Part shown: piece by piece, positions 17,077 to 25,917 of the stretch | Layout: each line of letters begins with the position of its first letter | How positions within the stretch are numbered: position 1 is the first letter of the stretch | Source of the DNA: Chloroflexota bacterium | GTDB taxonomy: Bacteria; Chloroflexota; UBA6077; CF-72 | Direction of reading: 5' to 3' | NCBI GenBank assembly: GCA_019239775.1 | Contig: JAFAZN010000479.1 | Coordinates: 1-32,113, forward strand | DNA: 32,113 bases | Translations under genes and position numbers: made by a program | The notes under the pieces: model-generated | Databases searched by the model: none | The model's input: the letters and a program-made list of their open reading frames with translations, nothing else | What the model was told of the DNA's origin: nothing

Positions 17077-18708
17077 ATGGGTTCTTTCTTTCGAGGTCCG
17101 ATCGGTATGGCGGTCATCAGCATCGTGATGACGGCAGTGACGGCGACCACAGGTGTGGTCGCCGGGCCGCAGCTTGCCCAGACCGTGCAGAACCGGCTGA
17201 ACGCGACCCCACAGCCCACCGCCGTGCCAACCGATACCCCGGTGCCCACGGTGAAGCCAACTGCCGCGCCGAAGGCGCCAACGGCCACGCGCGTACCCCC
17301 GAAGGCCAGCCTTTCGCCTACCGCGAAGCCCGCTGCGGCGCGACCCACAACGCCGCCGAACGCACCTGCCGCCGCACCCGCCGCCGCTGCGCCATCGGCC
17401 GCGACCACGCCGCAAGCAACGGGAACAGCCGCGCCTGGGAAACCCGCGGCCGCGCCGGCACGCGCGACGGCCACGCCGAGACCGAATGCAGCCCCGCCGC
17501 AGGCCCAGGCGGGCGGCCAGACCTCGGCGGCGAATGCGGCCGCTACTTTGGGGCCAGCTGATCCGGCTGCCGCTGGTGCGTCCCCAGTCGCATCGTCGAC
17601 CGACTCGCCCACGGCAACGCCGGCGCCTAGTGGTGCTCCGACGCAGGCGCCTACCGATGCGCCGACCAGCGGGCCGACTGGCCCCGATCCAACGGCGGCG
17701 GCCGCGGCAATCGCGACGGCGAACGCCCTTTCGAGCGCGGCTTCACAGTCAGGTACCGCGACCCCCGCTACCACGGCTTCGCCTTCTGGCTCGCCAACGG
17801 TTGCTTCGGCTACGGGCACCGCGGTGGCGACCGAGACCCCGGCGGCAACCGACACCCCGGCGCCGACCACCACGCCTTACCCAACCTATACCCCATATCC
17901 GACATGGACGGCGACGCCGACGGCAACAGTGACCCCAACGTTGACCGCGACGGCGACGCAGACCGCGACGACGACGCCAACTGTCACTCCGCCAGCAACG
18001 GCCACGGGTACGCCGACGTCGACGGCGACCGGTACTCCGACCTCGTCGCCAACCGCGACGACCACGCCCACGGTGACGCCGACGGCTACTCCGACGGTTG
18101 GCTCAGCCGCTGGCTCCTACGCAACCATCACCTTCGACGACCTGCCCGCCGATCACCCGCTGAATGGCTACGACAGCAGCGGCCTCGTCTATTGGCAGAT
18201 GGGCCAGTGGTACGTGTACCCGGCGGCATCGGTGCCGTTCTCCAGAGTCCTCACCCGTAACGCAGTCTCGTTCGCTGGCTACCACACCAGCAGCGCCAAC
18301 TTCAGCTTCTCGACGCCGGCGCAGCTGTCCCAGGTCGACGTCTTCAACAGTTCGCCGTCCAGCAGCACGGTCACGCTGACGTGCACCAACGTCGTGGCAG
18401 GCACCGCGGCACCGGTCTCAGTGACCGTTGATCCTGCTGTCTATCAAACGGTGCGCACTGGCTGGAGCGGCGCCTGTATCGGCCAGGTCAATGTCACCAG
18501 CAGTAACGACTCGCTGACCTATTTCGACAACGTCGTCGTGTTCAAGCCGGCACCTACGCCGACGCCGACGGTCACGCCGACGCCGACCAACACGTCGACT
18601 CCTACGAGTACGCCGACGGCCACCAGCACCTCAACCCCAACGATTACGCCGACTGCGACCAGCACATCGACGCCGACAGTTACCCCGACGCCAACAGCAA
18701 CGCCCTAG
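17077..18708 (+). CDS. Pro/Thr/Ala-rich exported protein with one beta-sandwich-like domain
   Basis: A 543-residue protein. Residues about 11-32 form a hydrophobic anchor or signal. Residues 43-345 are almost entirely Pro, Thr, Ala and Ser with many TPT or ATP triplets. Residues 346-490 are a globular, aromatic-rich segment (ATITFDDLPADHPLNGY; TGWSGAC; YFDNVVVF) with two Cys about 35 residues apart. A second PT-rich tail runs to the end. The globular part resembles secreted beta-sandwich, carbohydrate-binding-like modules, but this is not certain. ATG 17077 lacks a ribosome site; ATG 17107 has GAGG ten bases upstream and is a good alternative. A long open frame on the other strand here is an artefact of the repeat. 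Confidence 0.75.
   Translation: MGSFFRGPIGMAVISIVMTAVTATTGVVAGPQLAQTVQNRLNATPQPTAVPTDTPVPTVKPTAAPKAPTATRVPPKASLSPTAKPAAARPTTPPNAPAAAPAAAAPSAATTPQATGTAAPGKPAAAPARATATPRPNAAPPQAQAGGQTSAANAAATLGPADPAAAGASPVASSTDSPTATPAPSGAPTQAPTDAPTSGPTGPDPTAAAAAIATANALSSAASQSGTATPATTASPSGSPTVASATGTAVATETPAATDTPAPTTTPYPTYTPYPTWTATPTATVTPTLTATATQTATTTPTVTPPATATGTPTSTATGTPTSSPTATTTPTVTPTATPTVGSAAGSYATITFDDLPADHPLNGYDSSGLVYWQMGQWYVYPAASVPFSRVLTRNAVSFAGYHTSSANFSFSTPAQLSQVDVFNSSPSSSTVTLTCTNVVAGTAAPVSVTVDPAVYQTVRTGWSGACIGQVNVTSSNDSLTYFDNVVVFKPAPTPTPTVTPTPTNTSTPTSTPTATSTSTPTITPTATSTSTPTVTPTPTATP
17200..18105 (+). repeat. Low-complexity Pro/Thr/Ala codon repeat region
   Basis: About 900 bp encode irregular TP, AP and TPT repeats using mostly ACG, ACC, CCG, CCA and GCG codons. 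A second, shorter block lies at 18550-18705. The bias opens long meaningless frames on the opposite strand. Such stretches usually form extended, often glycosylated linkers outside the cell. Confidence 0.75.
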
Positions 18709-18929
18709 CTCACGTAGGTCCCCACCGCGCCAGAAGCCCCTGGGTCACTCGGTCCGAGCGCTCGACCCCCGGGCGCCATGGCGAGTAGGGTCCGGGTACG
18801 TTGACAACGCCGTTGCCGTCCACAGCCAGATCAACTCCTTCTGGTAACAGTTGCGAAACGGGTTCCGCGACGTTTGCTATTTCTGGAGCGTATGCTCGTA
18901 CGTAGAGCTTAGAGGAGGTTGATAAAGCA
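18709..18929. other. 221-bp intergenic region without an assigned gene
   Basis: Nothing certain is encoded here. A leftward frame from about 18895 to 18710 reads protein-like but has no ATG, GTG or TTG start. A very strong ribosome site, AGGAGGT at 18913-18919, serves the gene at 18930. A TTGACA lies near 18799 without a matching -10. Confidence 0.4.
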
Positions 18930-19793
18930 ATGCACTTCGGCATTCCGAAGGCGTTCCCTCGATTTTTCAGCGCAGTTGCGGCCCTTACGGTAGTTGCCGC
19001 GACAGTCTCCCCGGCGATGGCCCAATCGACCGGCTGGCAGGGCGGCCCGGGCGCAATTCTCGATAACACCTACGCCGGCTTCATCGACATACCGGCCAAC
19101 GGCTCCACCGTTCCAGGTAGCGGCTCCTTCACCCTCGGCGGTTGGTTTGTGGATCAGCAGGCGCAGGGCTGGGCGGGTGCCGACAACATGCAGGTCTGGC
19201 TTGGCACGATGGATGGCGGCGGTCACATGATCGCGCAGGGCACCGTGGCGCAGAACCGTCCAGATGTTGGCGCGGCGCTCGGCAATCCGTTCTGGAGCGC
19301 ATCGGGTTTCAGCGCCAGCGTGCCCGGGTCATCAGTGCCCGGCGGCAGTCAAACCCTCTACGTGTATCTACACACGGGTGGCAAAGGCTGGTGGTTCAAG
19401 ACGGTCACCGTTACCGGTGGCGGCTCCGGAGCAGCAGCACCGGCTCCGAGCGGCGGCAACACGGCTGGTGGCGCCCCAACGCTGACCATTACCGCTCCAA
19501 CCGAAGGTCAGAACGTAGCCGCAAAGGGCAGCTCGCAATTCACGATTACGGGCACTGCGACAGACCCGGCGAACGGTCCTGGCGCGATTGACCGCGTCGA
19601 CGTGTATATCCTCGGCGAATCGGACACGGGTACTCTGCTCGGTACGACGACTCCGGCAGGTGATGGCAGCTGGTCGTTGTCGTTCACGCCCACGAAGTTC
19701 CCGTCCACGCACGTCAACATTTACGTCTACGCGCACTCGAAGGTCACGGGCAAGACGACCGAAACCATTCGCGGATTCAACATCCAGGGTTGA
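18930..19793 (+). CDS. Exported protein with two Ig-like domains
   Basis: A 287-residue protein. The first 32 residues are a signal peptide ending SPAMA before QST. Residues about 47-165 form a beta-rich module with the features GFIDIPANGSTV, GGWFVDQQA, NRPDVGAALGN and GSQTLYVYLHT. I associate this style with surface proteins of Chloroflexota. After a Gly/Ala linker, residues about 185-287 form an Ig-like domain (LTITAPTEGQNV, SWSLSFTP, HVNIYVYAHS). There is no catalytic motif or anchor, so it is probably released or bound non-covalently. AGGAGGT precedes the ATG by ten bases, the strongest ribosome site in the window, suggesting high expression. Confidence 0.8.
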   Translation: MHFGIPKAFPRFFSAVAALTVVAATVSPAMAQSTGWQGGPGAILDNTYAGFIDIPANGSTVPGSGSFTLGGWFVDQQAQGWAGADNMQVWLGTMDGGGHMIAQGTVAQNRPDVGAALGNPFWSASGFSASVPGSSVPGGSQTLYVYLHTGGKGWWFKTVTVTGGGSGAAAPAPSGGNTAGGAPTLTITAPTEGQNVAAKGSSQFTITGTATDPANGPGAIDRVDVYILGESDTGTLLGTTTPAGDGSWSLSFTPTKFPSTHVNIYVYAHSKVTGKTTETIRGFNIQG

Positions 19794-19799
19794 TCGCGT

Positions 19800-20963
19800 C
19801 TGGACTTCGCGCTTTCTGAGACCCAGGAGCATGTGCGCCGCGAGGCTTCGGCCATCGCGGCGCGTTTTTCTCTGGAGTACTGGCGCGAGCACGACGTCAA
19901 CGCGAGCTATCCCTGGGAATTCGTTCGTGCGTTTGCCGAAGCGGGATGGCTCGGCGTCCTCATTCCCGAGGCGTATGGCGGCGCCGGCCTTGGCCTCACC
20001 GAAGCCGGGCTGGTGCTGCAAGCGATTGCGCGTTCGGGAGCCGGAACCTCTGGCGCGGCGGCCATCCACTTCTACGTGTTCCCGCTCACACCGATCGTTC
20101 ACCACGGCTCAGAGTTTCTGAAGCGAACGTATTTGCCGCGCGCGGCACGCGGCGAGCTGTTGGTGGCGTTCGGCGTTACGGAGCCGACCGCCGGCTCGGA
20201 CACCTCGCGAATCAGCACCGTCGCAAGCCGCGAAGACGGCCGCTGGGTCATTCGTGGACAGAAGGTGTGGACGACGAACGCGCAGCACGCCGAACGGATC
20301 CTGCTGCTCGCGCGCACCTCGCCGCGGCGAGACGAGGCGCCGCTTGACGGCTTGACGCTGTTCTTCACTGGCCTGGATCGAGAACGCTGCACGATTCGCA
20401 AGATTGACAAACTCGGACGTGCCGCGGTGGACAGTAACGAAGTGTTTCTTGACGGCTTGTGCGCGACTGATGACGAGATCGTTGGGGAGCTTGGGCGCGG
20501 TTTTTATCACCTATTGGATGGGTTGAATCCTGAACGCGTTGTCATCGCGCTGGAAGCCGTGGGCATTGGTCAGTGGGCGGTGGCATATGCCAGCGAGTAC
20601 GCGCGCAACCGCCGTGTGTTCGATCGGGCCATTGGACAGAACCAGGCCATTGCGCATCCGCTGGCCGACGTGTGGGCGGAGCTCCAGGCGGCCGAGCTGC
20701 TGGGCTACAAGGCTGCCTGGCTGTTCGACCAGGGGCTTTCGTGCGGTGCGGAGGCCAACGCGGCGAAACTGCTGGGTGCTCGCGCTGGGTTTCGCGCCTG
20801 CAACGTGGCGCTGCAGACCTTCGGTGGCTTCGGCTATGCGCGCGAGACGCACATTGAGCGCCTCTGGCGCGAGGTGCGCCTCTACGAAATCGCGCCGATC
20901 ACCCAGGAGATGGTGCTCAACTACCTGGCCGAACACGTGCTGGATCTACCGAAGTCCTACTAG
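19800..20963 (+). CDS. Acyl-CoA dehydrogenase family protein
   Basis: About 387 residues of an FAD-dependent acyl-CoA dehydrogenase: helical N-domain, flavin-binding middle domain (VTEPTAGSD, WTTNAQHAERILLLAR), and helical C-domain (ALQTFGGFGYARETHIERLWREVRLYEIAPITQEM, with the YE pair in the usual catalytic-Glu region). The family-typical N-terminus DFALSETQEHVRRE begins right after a CTG at 19800, with AGGG about ten bases before it. GTG 19833 would remove 11 conserved residues, so CTG initiation seems likely. Only two codons separate it from the stop of the preceding gene, in the same frame. The end LPKSY recalls a subfamily ending LPRSY. It converges on the MFS gene. Confidence 0.87.
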   Translation: MDFALSETQEHVRREASAIAARFSLEYWREHDVNASYPWEFVRAFAEAGWLGVLIPEAYGGAGLGLTEAGLVLQAIARSGAGTSGAAAIHFYVFPLTPIVHHGSEFLKRTYLPRAARGELLVAFGVTEPTAGSDTSRISTVASREDGRWVIRGQKVWTTNAQHAERILLLARTSPRRDEAPLDGLTLFFTGLDRERCTIRKIDKLGRAAVDSNEVFLDGLCATDDEIVGELGRGFYHLLDGLNPERVVIALEAVGIGQWAVAYASEYARNRRVFDRAIGQNQAIAHPLADVWAELQAAELLGYKAAWLFDQGLSCGAEANAAKLLGARAGFRACNVALQTFGGFGYARETHIERLWREVRLYEIAPITQEMVLNYLAEHVLDLPKSY

Positions 20964-20970
20964 GAAGTTG

Positions 20971-22188
20971 TCACGACGAGCGTGTGTAGCGCCGCAGGCT
21001 GGGGACGCGCCAGGCAATTACGGCCACTACGACGAGGCAGGCCACGCCGCCGCTCACCACGCTGAAGGTGGCGCTGGTGGCCGCCGCCAGCAGGCCTGAT
21101 TCCATCGCCCCAAGCTCGTTCGAGGCGCTGATGAAGATAGAGCTGACGCCGGTCACCCGCCCCCGCAGGCTGTCCGGCGTGGTGACCTGGATCATCGTGT
21201 GACGCATCACCATGCTCACCTGGTCGGCCATGCCGACCGCCGCGTACGCGATTACCGAGAGTGGCAGCGCCGTCGAAAGGCCGAACGCAATCGTCGCCAG
21301 GCCGAAGCACGCCACCGCAACCAGCAGCACCAGCCCTGTCCGGCGGGGAATCGGCAAGACAACGAGCACGATCGCCATCACCAGCGTGCCCGCTTCCAGC
21401 GATGCCGAGAGGATGCCGTAGCCCACGGCGCTCGCGTGCAAGATGTCCACGGCGTAAACGGGCAGCAGCGCACGCGCCCCACCAAACAGGACCGCGAACA
21501 TGTCGAGGCTCATCGCGCCGAGCAGAATCGGCCGCTGCCAGACATACGCCAGCCCTTCGTGGATCGTCGCCAGGTCGAGACGGCCGCCGCCACGCAGGCC
21601 AGTTATCCGCAGTGGCACCAGCGCGAGCATGGCAACTGCCACCAGCACCACGTGCGCCGTGTAGGCCGCGCCAACACCGCCGACGGCGATCAGCACGCCG
21701 CCCAGGGCCGGCCCTGTCACCGATGTGAGTGAGGACGCCGCGGAGTTCACCGTCAGCGCGCGTGCAAAGACCTTGCGCGGCACAACCGCGGGCAGAATCG
21801 CCTGGCGGGCCGGCCATTCGAGCGCGCTGGCTACCCCGGTGATCAATACCAGCGTGTAGATGAGCTCAAGGCTCACCTGGTTCGCGACGATGGCGGCGAG
21901 CATCCCTATGCTGCAGAGACCAGGGATGATCTGGGCGATCAGCAGGATGGTGCGTCGATCGTAGGTGTCGACGATCGCGCCGCCGACCAGGCTGCTGGCC
22001 AAGGCGGCGACGAAAGCGAACAGTCCCACGATGCCCAGGCTCAGCGCCGAGCCCGAGATGGCATAGACCTGCCACAGGATCAATGCCTGGAGCAGGCCGC
22101 TCGCCAGGCCATTGGCTGCGCGGCTGGCGGTGTATTCGCGAAACGCGCTGACGCGCAGGACGGTCAACAGCTCCGCGGCGCTATCCAC
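20971..22188 (-). CDS. MFS transporter, MFS_3/EntS-like
   Basis: A 405-residue membrane protein with about twelve hydrophobic helices. The MFS loop 2-3 signature reads GGAIVDTYDRRTILL, and SLRGRVTGVSSIFISASNELGAMESG near residues 345-370 is typical of the MFS_3 group that includes the enterobactin exporter EntS. The start is a GTG at 22188, divergent from the acyl-CoA synthetase GTG at 22218, leaving only 29 bp between them. The substrate is unknown; export of a small lipophilic or siderophore-like molecule is the family habit. Confidence 0.87.
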   Translation of the reverse strand: MDSAAELLTVLRVSAFREYTASRAANGLASGLLQALILWQVYAISGSALSLGIVGLFAFVAALASSLVGGAIVDTYDRRTILLIAQIIPGLCSIGMLAAIVANQVSLELIYTLVLITGVASALEWPARQAILPAVVPRKVFARALTVNSAASSLTSVTGPALGGVLIAVGGVGAAYTAHVVLVAVAMLALVPLRITGLRGGGRLDLATIHEGLAYVWQRPILLGAMSLDMFAVLFGGARALLPVYAVDILHASAVGYGILSASLEAGTLVMAIVLVVLPIPRRTGLVLLVAVACFGLATIAFGLSTALPLSVIAYAAVGMADQVSMVMRHTMIQVTTPDSLRGRVTGVSSIFISASNELGAMESGLLAAATSATFSVVSGGVACLVVVAVIAWRVPSLRRYTRSS

Positions 22189-22217
22189 CGTGCATAGCTC
22201 GGAGTATCCTGGCGCGC

Positions 22218-24065
22218 GTGACGGCCGGCGCGCTGAGTGAACTGGACCAGGTGCGGACCCGGATCGATCGAGAGATCGGCGGCAAAACCCTACTCACCGA
22301 GTTTGAGGATGCCGTACGTGAGCAGGGCGATGCGCCAGCGCTGCATTGGCGCACCCCGACCGGCTGGCAGTCGTTGTCGTGGAGCGAGTACCGCGCTCAG
22401 GTCCGCAGGGTTGCCTATGGTCTGAAGGCCCTCGGGCTCAGCTCAAAGCAATTCGGCGTGATCCTTGCGCGAAATCGGCCCGAACACCTGATTGCCGACC
22501 TCGGTCTGCTGTACGCCCGCGGCGTTCCGGTCAGCCTGTACAACACCCTGGCACCCGAACAGGTGGCGTACATCGCAGGACATTGTGAAGCCGTGGTCGC
22601 GTTCGTCGAAGACGTCGGCATGCTCGCCAGGTTCGAAGCGGTCCGCGACCGACTTCCCATGCTCGCGCACATCGTCCTCATCGAAGGCCACGCGCCTGGA
22701 ACCATCACCTGGGACGAGCTGTTGGCCCGAGGTGATGCGGCGGCCGCGCAAGAACCGGCCTGGTTCGAAGCCGCGCCGGATGAAGTCAAGCCCGATGACC
22801 TGATCACGTTGATCTACACGTCGGGCACCACCGGCCCGCCGAAGGGCGTCATGGACTCGCATCGCCAGGTGATGTGGATGGCAGCGTCCGGCAATACCAA
22901 TCTGCCCGACCCCGACGTCGAAGAGCGACACCTGTCATATTTGCCGCTGGCGCACGCGTTCGAACGGTACGCAGGCCACTGGAACGCGATCATTCGCCGC
23001 GAGCAGGTCTTCTTTTGCCCTGACCTTCAGAATGTCTTCCAGTACGCGGCCGAGATCCATCCGACGGTGATGATCGGCTCGCCACGGGTCTGGGAGAAAC
23101 TCCAGGCAGGTATCCAGGCAGCCCTCGCCGCCGAGCCCAACTCCGCGATTCGCCAGGCCGTATCTCAAGCGCTCGAGATCGGCGGCCAGGTGGCCGAGTA
23201 TCGGATGCAGGGCCGCGAGCTGCCAGCCGAGCTCGAGACCGCGGCGGCCAAGGCGTCCGTGGTATGGAATGGCATTCGCGCGCGCGTTGGGCTCGACCAG
23301 TGCCGTCTCGGTGTCACTGGCGCCGCACCGATCTCCCCGGGCGTGGTCGCGTTCTTCCGCTCACTCGATTTGCCGCTGGTCGAGGGCTATGGCATGACCG
23401 AGTCGACCGTCGGCGCAACCATGAATCCGATTGGCCAGGAGCGCCTGGGCACGGTCGGCCGCGCCAATACCGGACTCGAGCTTCGGATCGCCGATGACGG
23501 TGAGTTGCTCATGCGCGGTGGCAACGTGATGCAGGGCTACTACAAGGACCCGGCCGGAACGGCCGCGGCCATTGATGCAGATGGCTGGCTGCATACGGGC
23601 GACGTGGCCAGCATCGACGCCGATGGCTACGTGCGAATTGTCGACCGCAAGAAAGAGCTCATCATCACGGCTGGCGGCAAGAACGTCTCACCTGCCAATC
23701 TCGAGAACTTGCTGAAGCGGTGCCCGCTGATTGGACAGGCCGCGGTGATCGGCGATCGGCGCCCATTTATTGCGGCCTTGCTCGTGCTCGATCCTGACGC
23801 GGTTCGGCCCTGGGCGAAGCACTACGGTCTCTCAGGGCTGAGCCTGGCCGAGCTGGCTGCGCATCCGACGTTACTCGCGGACCTGCAAGCCGCCGTCGAT
23901 GCGGCCAATGCTGAGGTGTCCACCGCGGAGCAGGTCCGCAAGTTCAAGGTGCTGCCTGTTGAGTGGACCGTGGACTCGGGTGAGCTCACGCCCACGCTCA
24001 AGCTCAAGCGACGCGTCATCAACGAGCGCTACCAGGCGGAGATCGAAAACCTCTACGCACGCTAG
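22218..24065 (+). CDS. Long-chain acyl-CoA synthetase (AMP-forming)
   Basis: A 615-residue ANL-superfamily ligase activating fatty acids with ATP and CoA. P-loop motif YTSGTTGPPKGV begins at about residue 200, GYGMTEST at about 390, and WLHTGDVASIDADGYVRIVDRKKELIITAGGKN at about 454-490. The C-terminal lysine region TPTLKLKR is present near 590. Length and motifs match FadD15-type long-chain synthetases. The GTG at 22218 is the start. It lies close to the acyl-CoA dehydrogenase, suggesting a fatty-acid oxidation set, although the MFS gene intervenes. Confidence 0.93.
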   Translation: MTAGALSELDQVRTRIDREIGGKTLLTEFEDAVREQGDAPALHWRTPTGWQSLSWSEYRAQVRRVAYGLKALGLSSKQFGVILARNRPEHLIADLGLLYARGVPVSLYNTLAPEQVAYIAGHCEAVVAFVEDVGMLARFEAVRDRLPMLAHIVLIEGHAPGTITWDELLARGDAAAAQEPAWFEAAPDEVKPDDLITLIYTSGTTGPPKGVMDSHRQVMWMAASGNTNLPDPDVEERHLSYLPLAHAFERYAGHWNAIIRREQVFFCPDLQNVFQYAAEIHPTVMIGSPRVWEKLQAGIQAALAAEPNSAIRQAVSQALEIGGQVAEYRMQGRELPAELETAAAKASVVWNGIRARVGLDQCRLGVTGAAPISPGVVAFFRSLDLPLVEGYGMTESTVGATMNPIGQERLGTVGRANTGLELRIADDGELLMRGGNVMQGYYKDPAGTAAAIDADGWLHTGDVASIDADGYVRIVDRKKELIITAGGKNVSPANLENLLKRCPLIGQAAVIGDRRPFIAALLVLDPDAVRPWAKHYGLSGLSLAELAAHPTLLADLQAAVDAANAEVSTAEQVRKFKVLPVEWTVDSGELTPTLKLKRRVINERYQAEIENLYAR

Positions 24066-24246
24066 CGTTTCTGGTCGGCGTTCGCCTCGGAGCGCTCCAC
24101 CGCAGTAACGGGAGAAACCTGACCCAAACTGGTGGGTGGCCCGTTCCGGTGGGTGTGAACTGGTGTGTGGGTCTTTTCTGGTAGGTGAACTGGCCACTTG
24201 TGGCGGATTGTGACGGAGTTGTCACCGTTCGGGACGAACGCGGACT
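24066..24246 (+). promoter_or_regulatory. Structured leader upstream of the histidine kinase
   Basis: This 181-bp region is full of symmetry. GGAGCGCTCC (24089-24098) is a palindrome. AACGGG (from 24108) can pair with CCCGTT (24140-24145), enclosing ACCCA-N6-TGGGT (24122-24137). GCCACTTGTGGC (24193-24204), GTGAC-N6-GTCAC (24210-24225) and CGTTCG-GGA-CGAACG (24226-24240) follow back to back and end six bases before the TTG start. A degenerate CTGGTGGGTG motif recurs at 24129, 24146, 24160 and 24178. It may be a folded RNA leader plus the terminator of the preceding gene; the role is unknown. Confidence 0.45.
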
Positions 24247-25917
24247 TTGAGGGCTGCCGAGAAATGGCGATCATTCGCGCACACGTTCGTGGCCACCGCC
24301 TTCACCCCCAGCCGGCGTCCGCAAGCGCGCTTGACCGCCCTGCGCCGGGTGCAGCGTGCGCTGGCGCAAACCCATGACCTGGGGCAACTGTTCAGGCAGC
24401 TCCACGCGGAGATTGGGTGTGTCATGGACACGACCAGCTTCCTGCTGGGCCTCTTCGACGAGACCAGCGAGATGGTCGAAGTCGTCGGGCAGATCGAAGC
24501 CGGGCTGGAGCTGCCAGGCGGCTCCTTCCCGCTCGGCCACGGCTTTCTCAGCGAAGCGATCCGCACGCGCCAGCCACGCCTGATACGGCACTGGTCGGTC
24601 GAAGGTCCGCGCGTGCAAGTGCAGTACGCCACGAAGACGCCGGGATTGCCTGAGTCGACCGTCACGGTCCCGCTTGCCGTTGCGCAACGAGTCATCGGCG
24701 TGCTGTCAGTCCAGAGCTACGCTCGCGATGCCTACGACGAGGACGACCTGTTCTTCCTGGAATCAGTCGCGACTCAGGTCGCACACGCGATCGACGCGTG
24801 GGAGCGCGCCGAAGCCAGTCGGGCGATTGGCCGGGCCAGCAAGCTCGAAGCGGTGCTCTCCTGTATCACGGACGGCCTGCTCGTCCTGGACGCCGCCGGA
24901 CGCATCGTCAGCCTGAATCCGCCCGCGCGCAGTATCTTCGGCTCAATCGGCGCGGGAATCATTCTTGGTCAGCCACTGGATCACGAGCAGTGGGGCCAGT
25001 GGCCACTCGGCGCAAACGTCGTCGGCGAAGCGTTGGCGCCAGTTATCGACGGACTTCAACGTGGCGAGGCCCACCGCGACGTCGAAGTTGAGGTCAATGC
25101 CAGCGGCAGGCGCGTGCTCAGCTTCACCGGTACCCCGATCGCGAGCGCCGCGGGTGGACCAGCCGGGGGTGTGGTGGTGATCCGCGATGTGACCAACCAG
25201 CGCGACATCGCACGGCTGCGCGATGACCTGCTGTCCATCGCCTCACACGACCTGCGCACACCCGCCACCGTGCTCAGGATCCAGGCCCAGATGCTCATGC
25301 GTGAGCTCGGGCGCGTAGCGCCGGCCGACGTCCCTGCCGCCGAGCGCGTGCAACTGATGCTCGACCAGACCGACCGACTCACCAGGATGCTCAACCTGCT
25401 GCTGGATCTCACGCGCGTTGAAGCCGGCCGCCTCGACCTGCACACGGAGCCAACGGACCTCGTTGCCCTCGTACAGCGCGTCGTTCGCGCGGTGCAGGCG
25501 CTTTCGATCGACCACACTATTCGCCTTAACGGTCCGCGGCGGCTGGAGGGCGAGTGGGACGCCGCGCGCCTCGAACAGGTCGTGCAAAACCTGCTGACCA
25601 ACGCCATCAAATACGCGCCCGATGGCGGCAACATCGACGTCACGCTGTGCGTCGAGGGCGACAACGTCACTGTCTCGGTGTGCGACGAAGGTCTCGGGAT
25701 CGCCGCCGATGAGCTGCCGAACCTGTTCAACCGCTTCTACCGCGTGGCACGCACGAGTGGACTCGAAGGCAGTGGCATCGGCCTGTACGTCTGCCAGGCC
25801 ATCGTCACTGCCCACGGCGGTCGCATCTGGGCGACCTCAGATGGACCAGGCCGTGGCAGCACCTTCTGGTTGAGATTGCCCCTATGCGTTGGGCCAGACC
25901 AGGACGGGTGCGCCTGA
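24247..25917 (+). CDS. Soluble GAF-PAS sensor histidine kinase
   Basis: A 556-residue orphan kinase. A GAF domain lies at about 30-180, a PAS-like domain at about 195-310 (VLSCITDGLLVLDAAGRIVSLN), the HisKA box ASHDLRTP with phospho-acceptor His334, and then the ATPase with N-box NLLTNAIKYAPDGG and G-boxes DEGLGI and GSGIGLYVC. No membrane helix is visible, so it senses a cytoplasmic signal. The TTG at 24247 is the longest start and is uncertain; later GTG codons are possible. No response regulator gene lies in the window. Its last 36 bp overlap the end of the opposing sigma gene. Confidence 0.88.
   Translation: MRAAEKWRSFAHTFVATAFTPSRRPQARLTALRRVQRALAQTHDLGQLFRQLHAEIGCVMDTTSFLLGLFDETSEMVEVVGQIEAGLELPGGSFPLGHGFLSEAIRTRQPRLIRHWSVEGPRVQVQYATKTPGLPESTVTVPLAVAQRVIGVLSVQSYARDAYDEDDLFFLESVATQVAHAIDAWERAEASRAIGRASKLEAVLSCITDGLLVLDAAGRIVSLNPPARSIFGSIGAGIILGQPLDHEQWGQWPLGANVVGEALAPVIDGLQRGEAHRDVEVEVNASGRRVLSFTGTPIASAAGGPAGGVVVIRDVTNQRDIARLRDDLLSIASHDLRTPATVLRIQAQMLMRELGRVAPADVPAAERVQLMLDQTDRLTRMLNLLLDLTRVEAGRLDLHTEPTDLVALVQRVVRAVQALSIDHTIRLNGPRRLEGEWDAARLEQVVQNLLTNAIKYAPDGGNIDVTLCVEGDNVTVSVCDEGLGIAADELPNLFNRFYRVARTSGLEGSGIGLYVCQAIVTAHGGRIWATSDGPGRGSTFWLRLPLCVGPDQDGCA

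Noticed and set aside
16981..17415. N-terminal extension of the cupredoxin from the upstream open frame
   Set aside because: It is Arg/Gly-rich antisense sequence, and it would bury the lipoprotein signal peptide that begins at 16980.
16572..17873. Long leftward Ala/Gly/Val-rich frame (433 codons)
   Set aside because: It is the complement of the Pro/Thr/Ala-rich gene and of the copper lipoprotein; its composition is explained by the codon repeat and it has no domain.
21199..21732. Rightward frame inside the MFS gene
   Set aside because: It is His/Arg/Gln-rich and antisense to a well-defined membrane protein.
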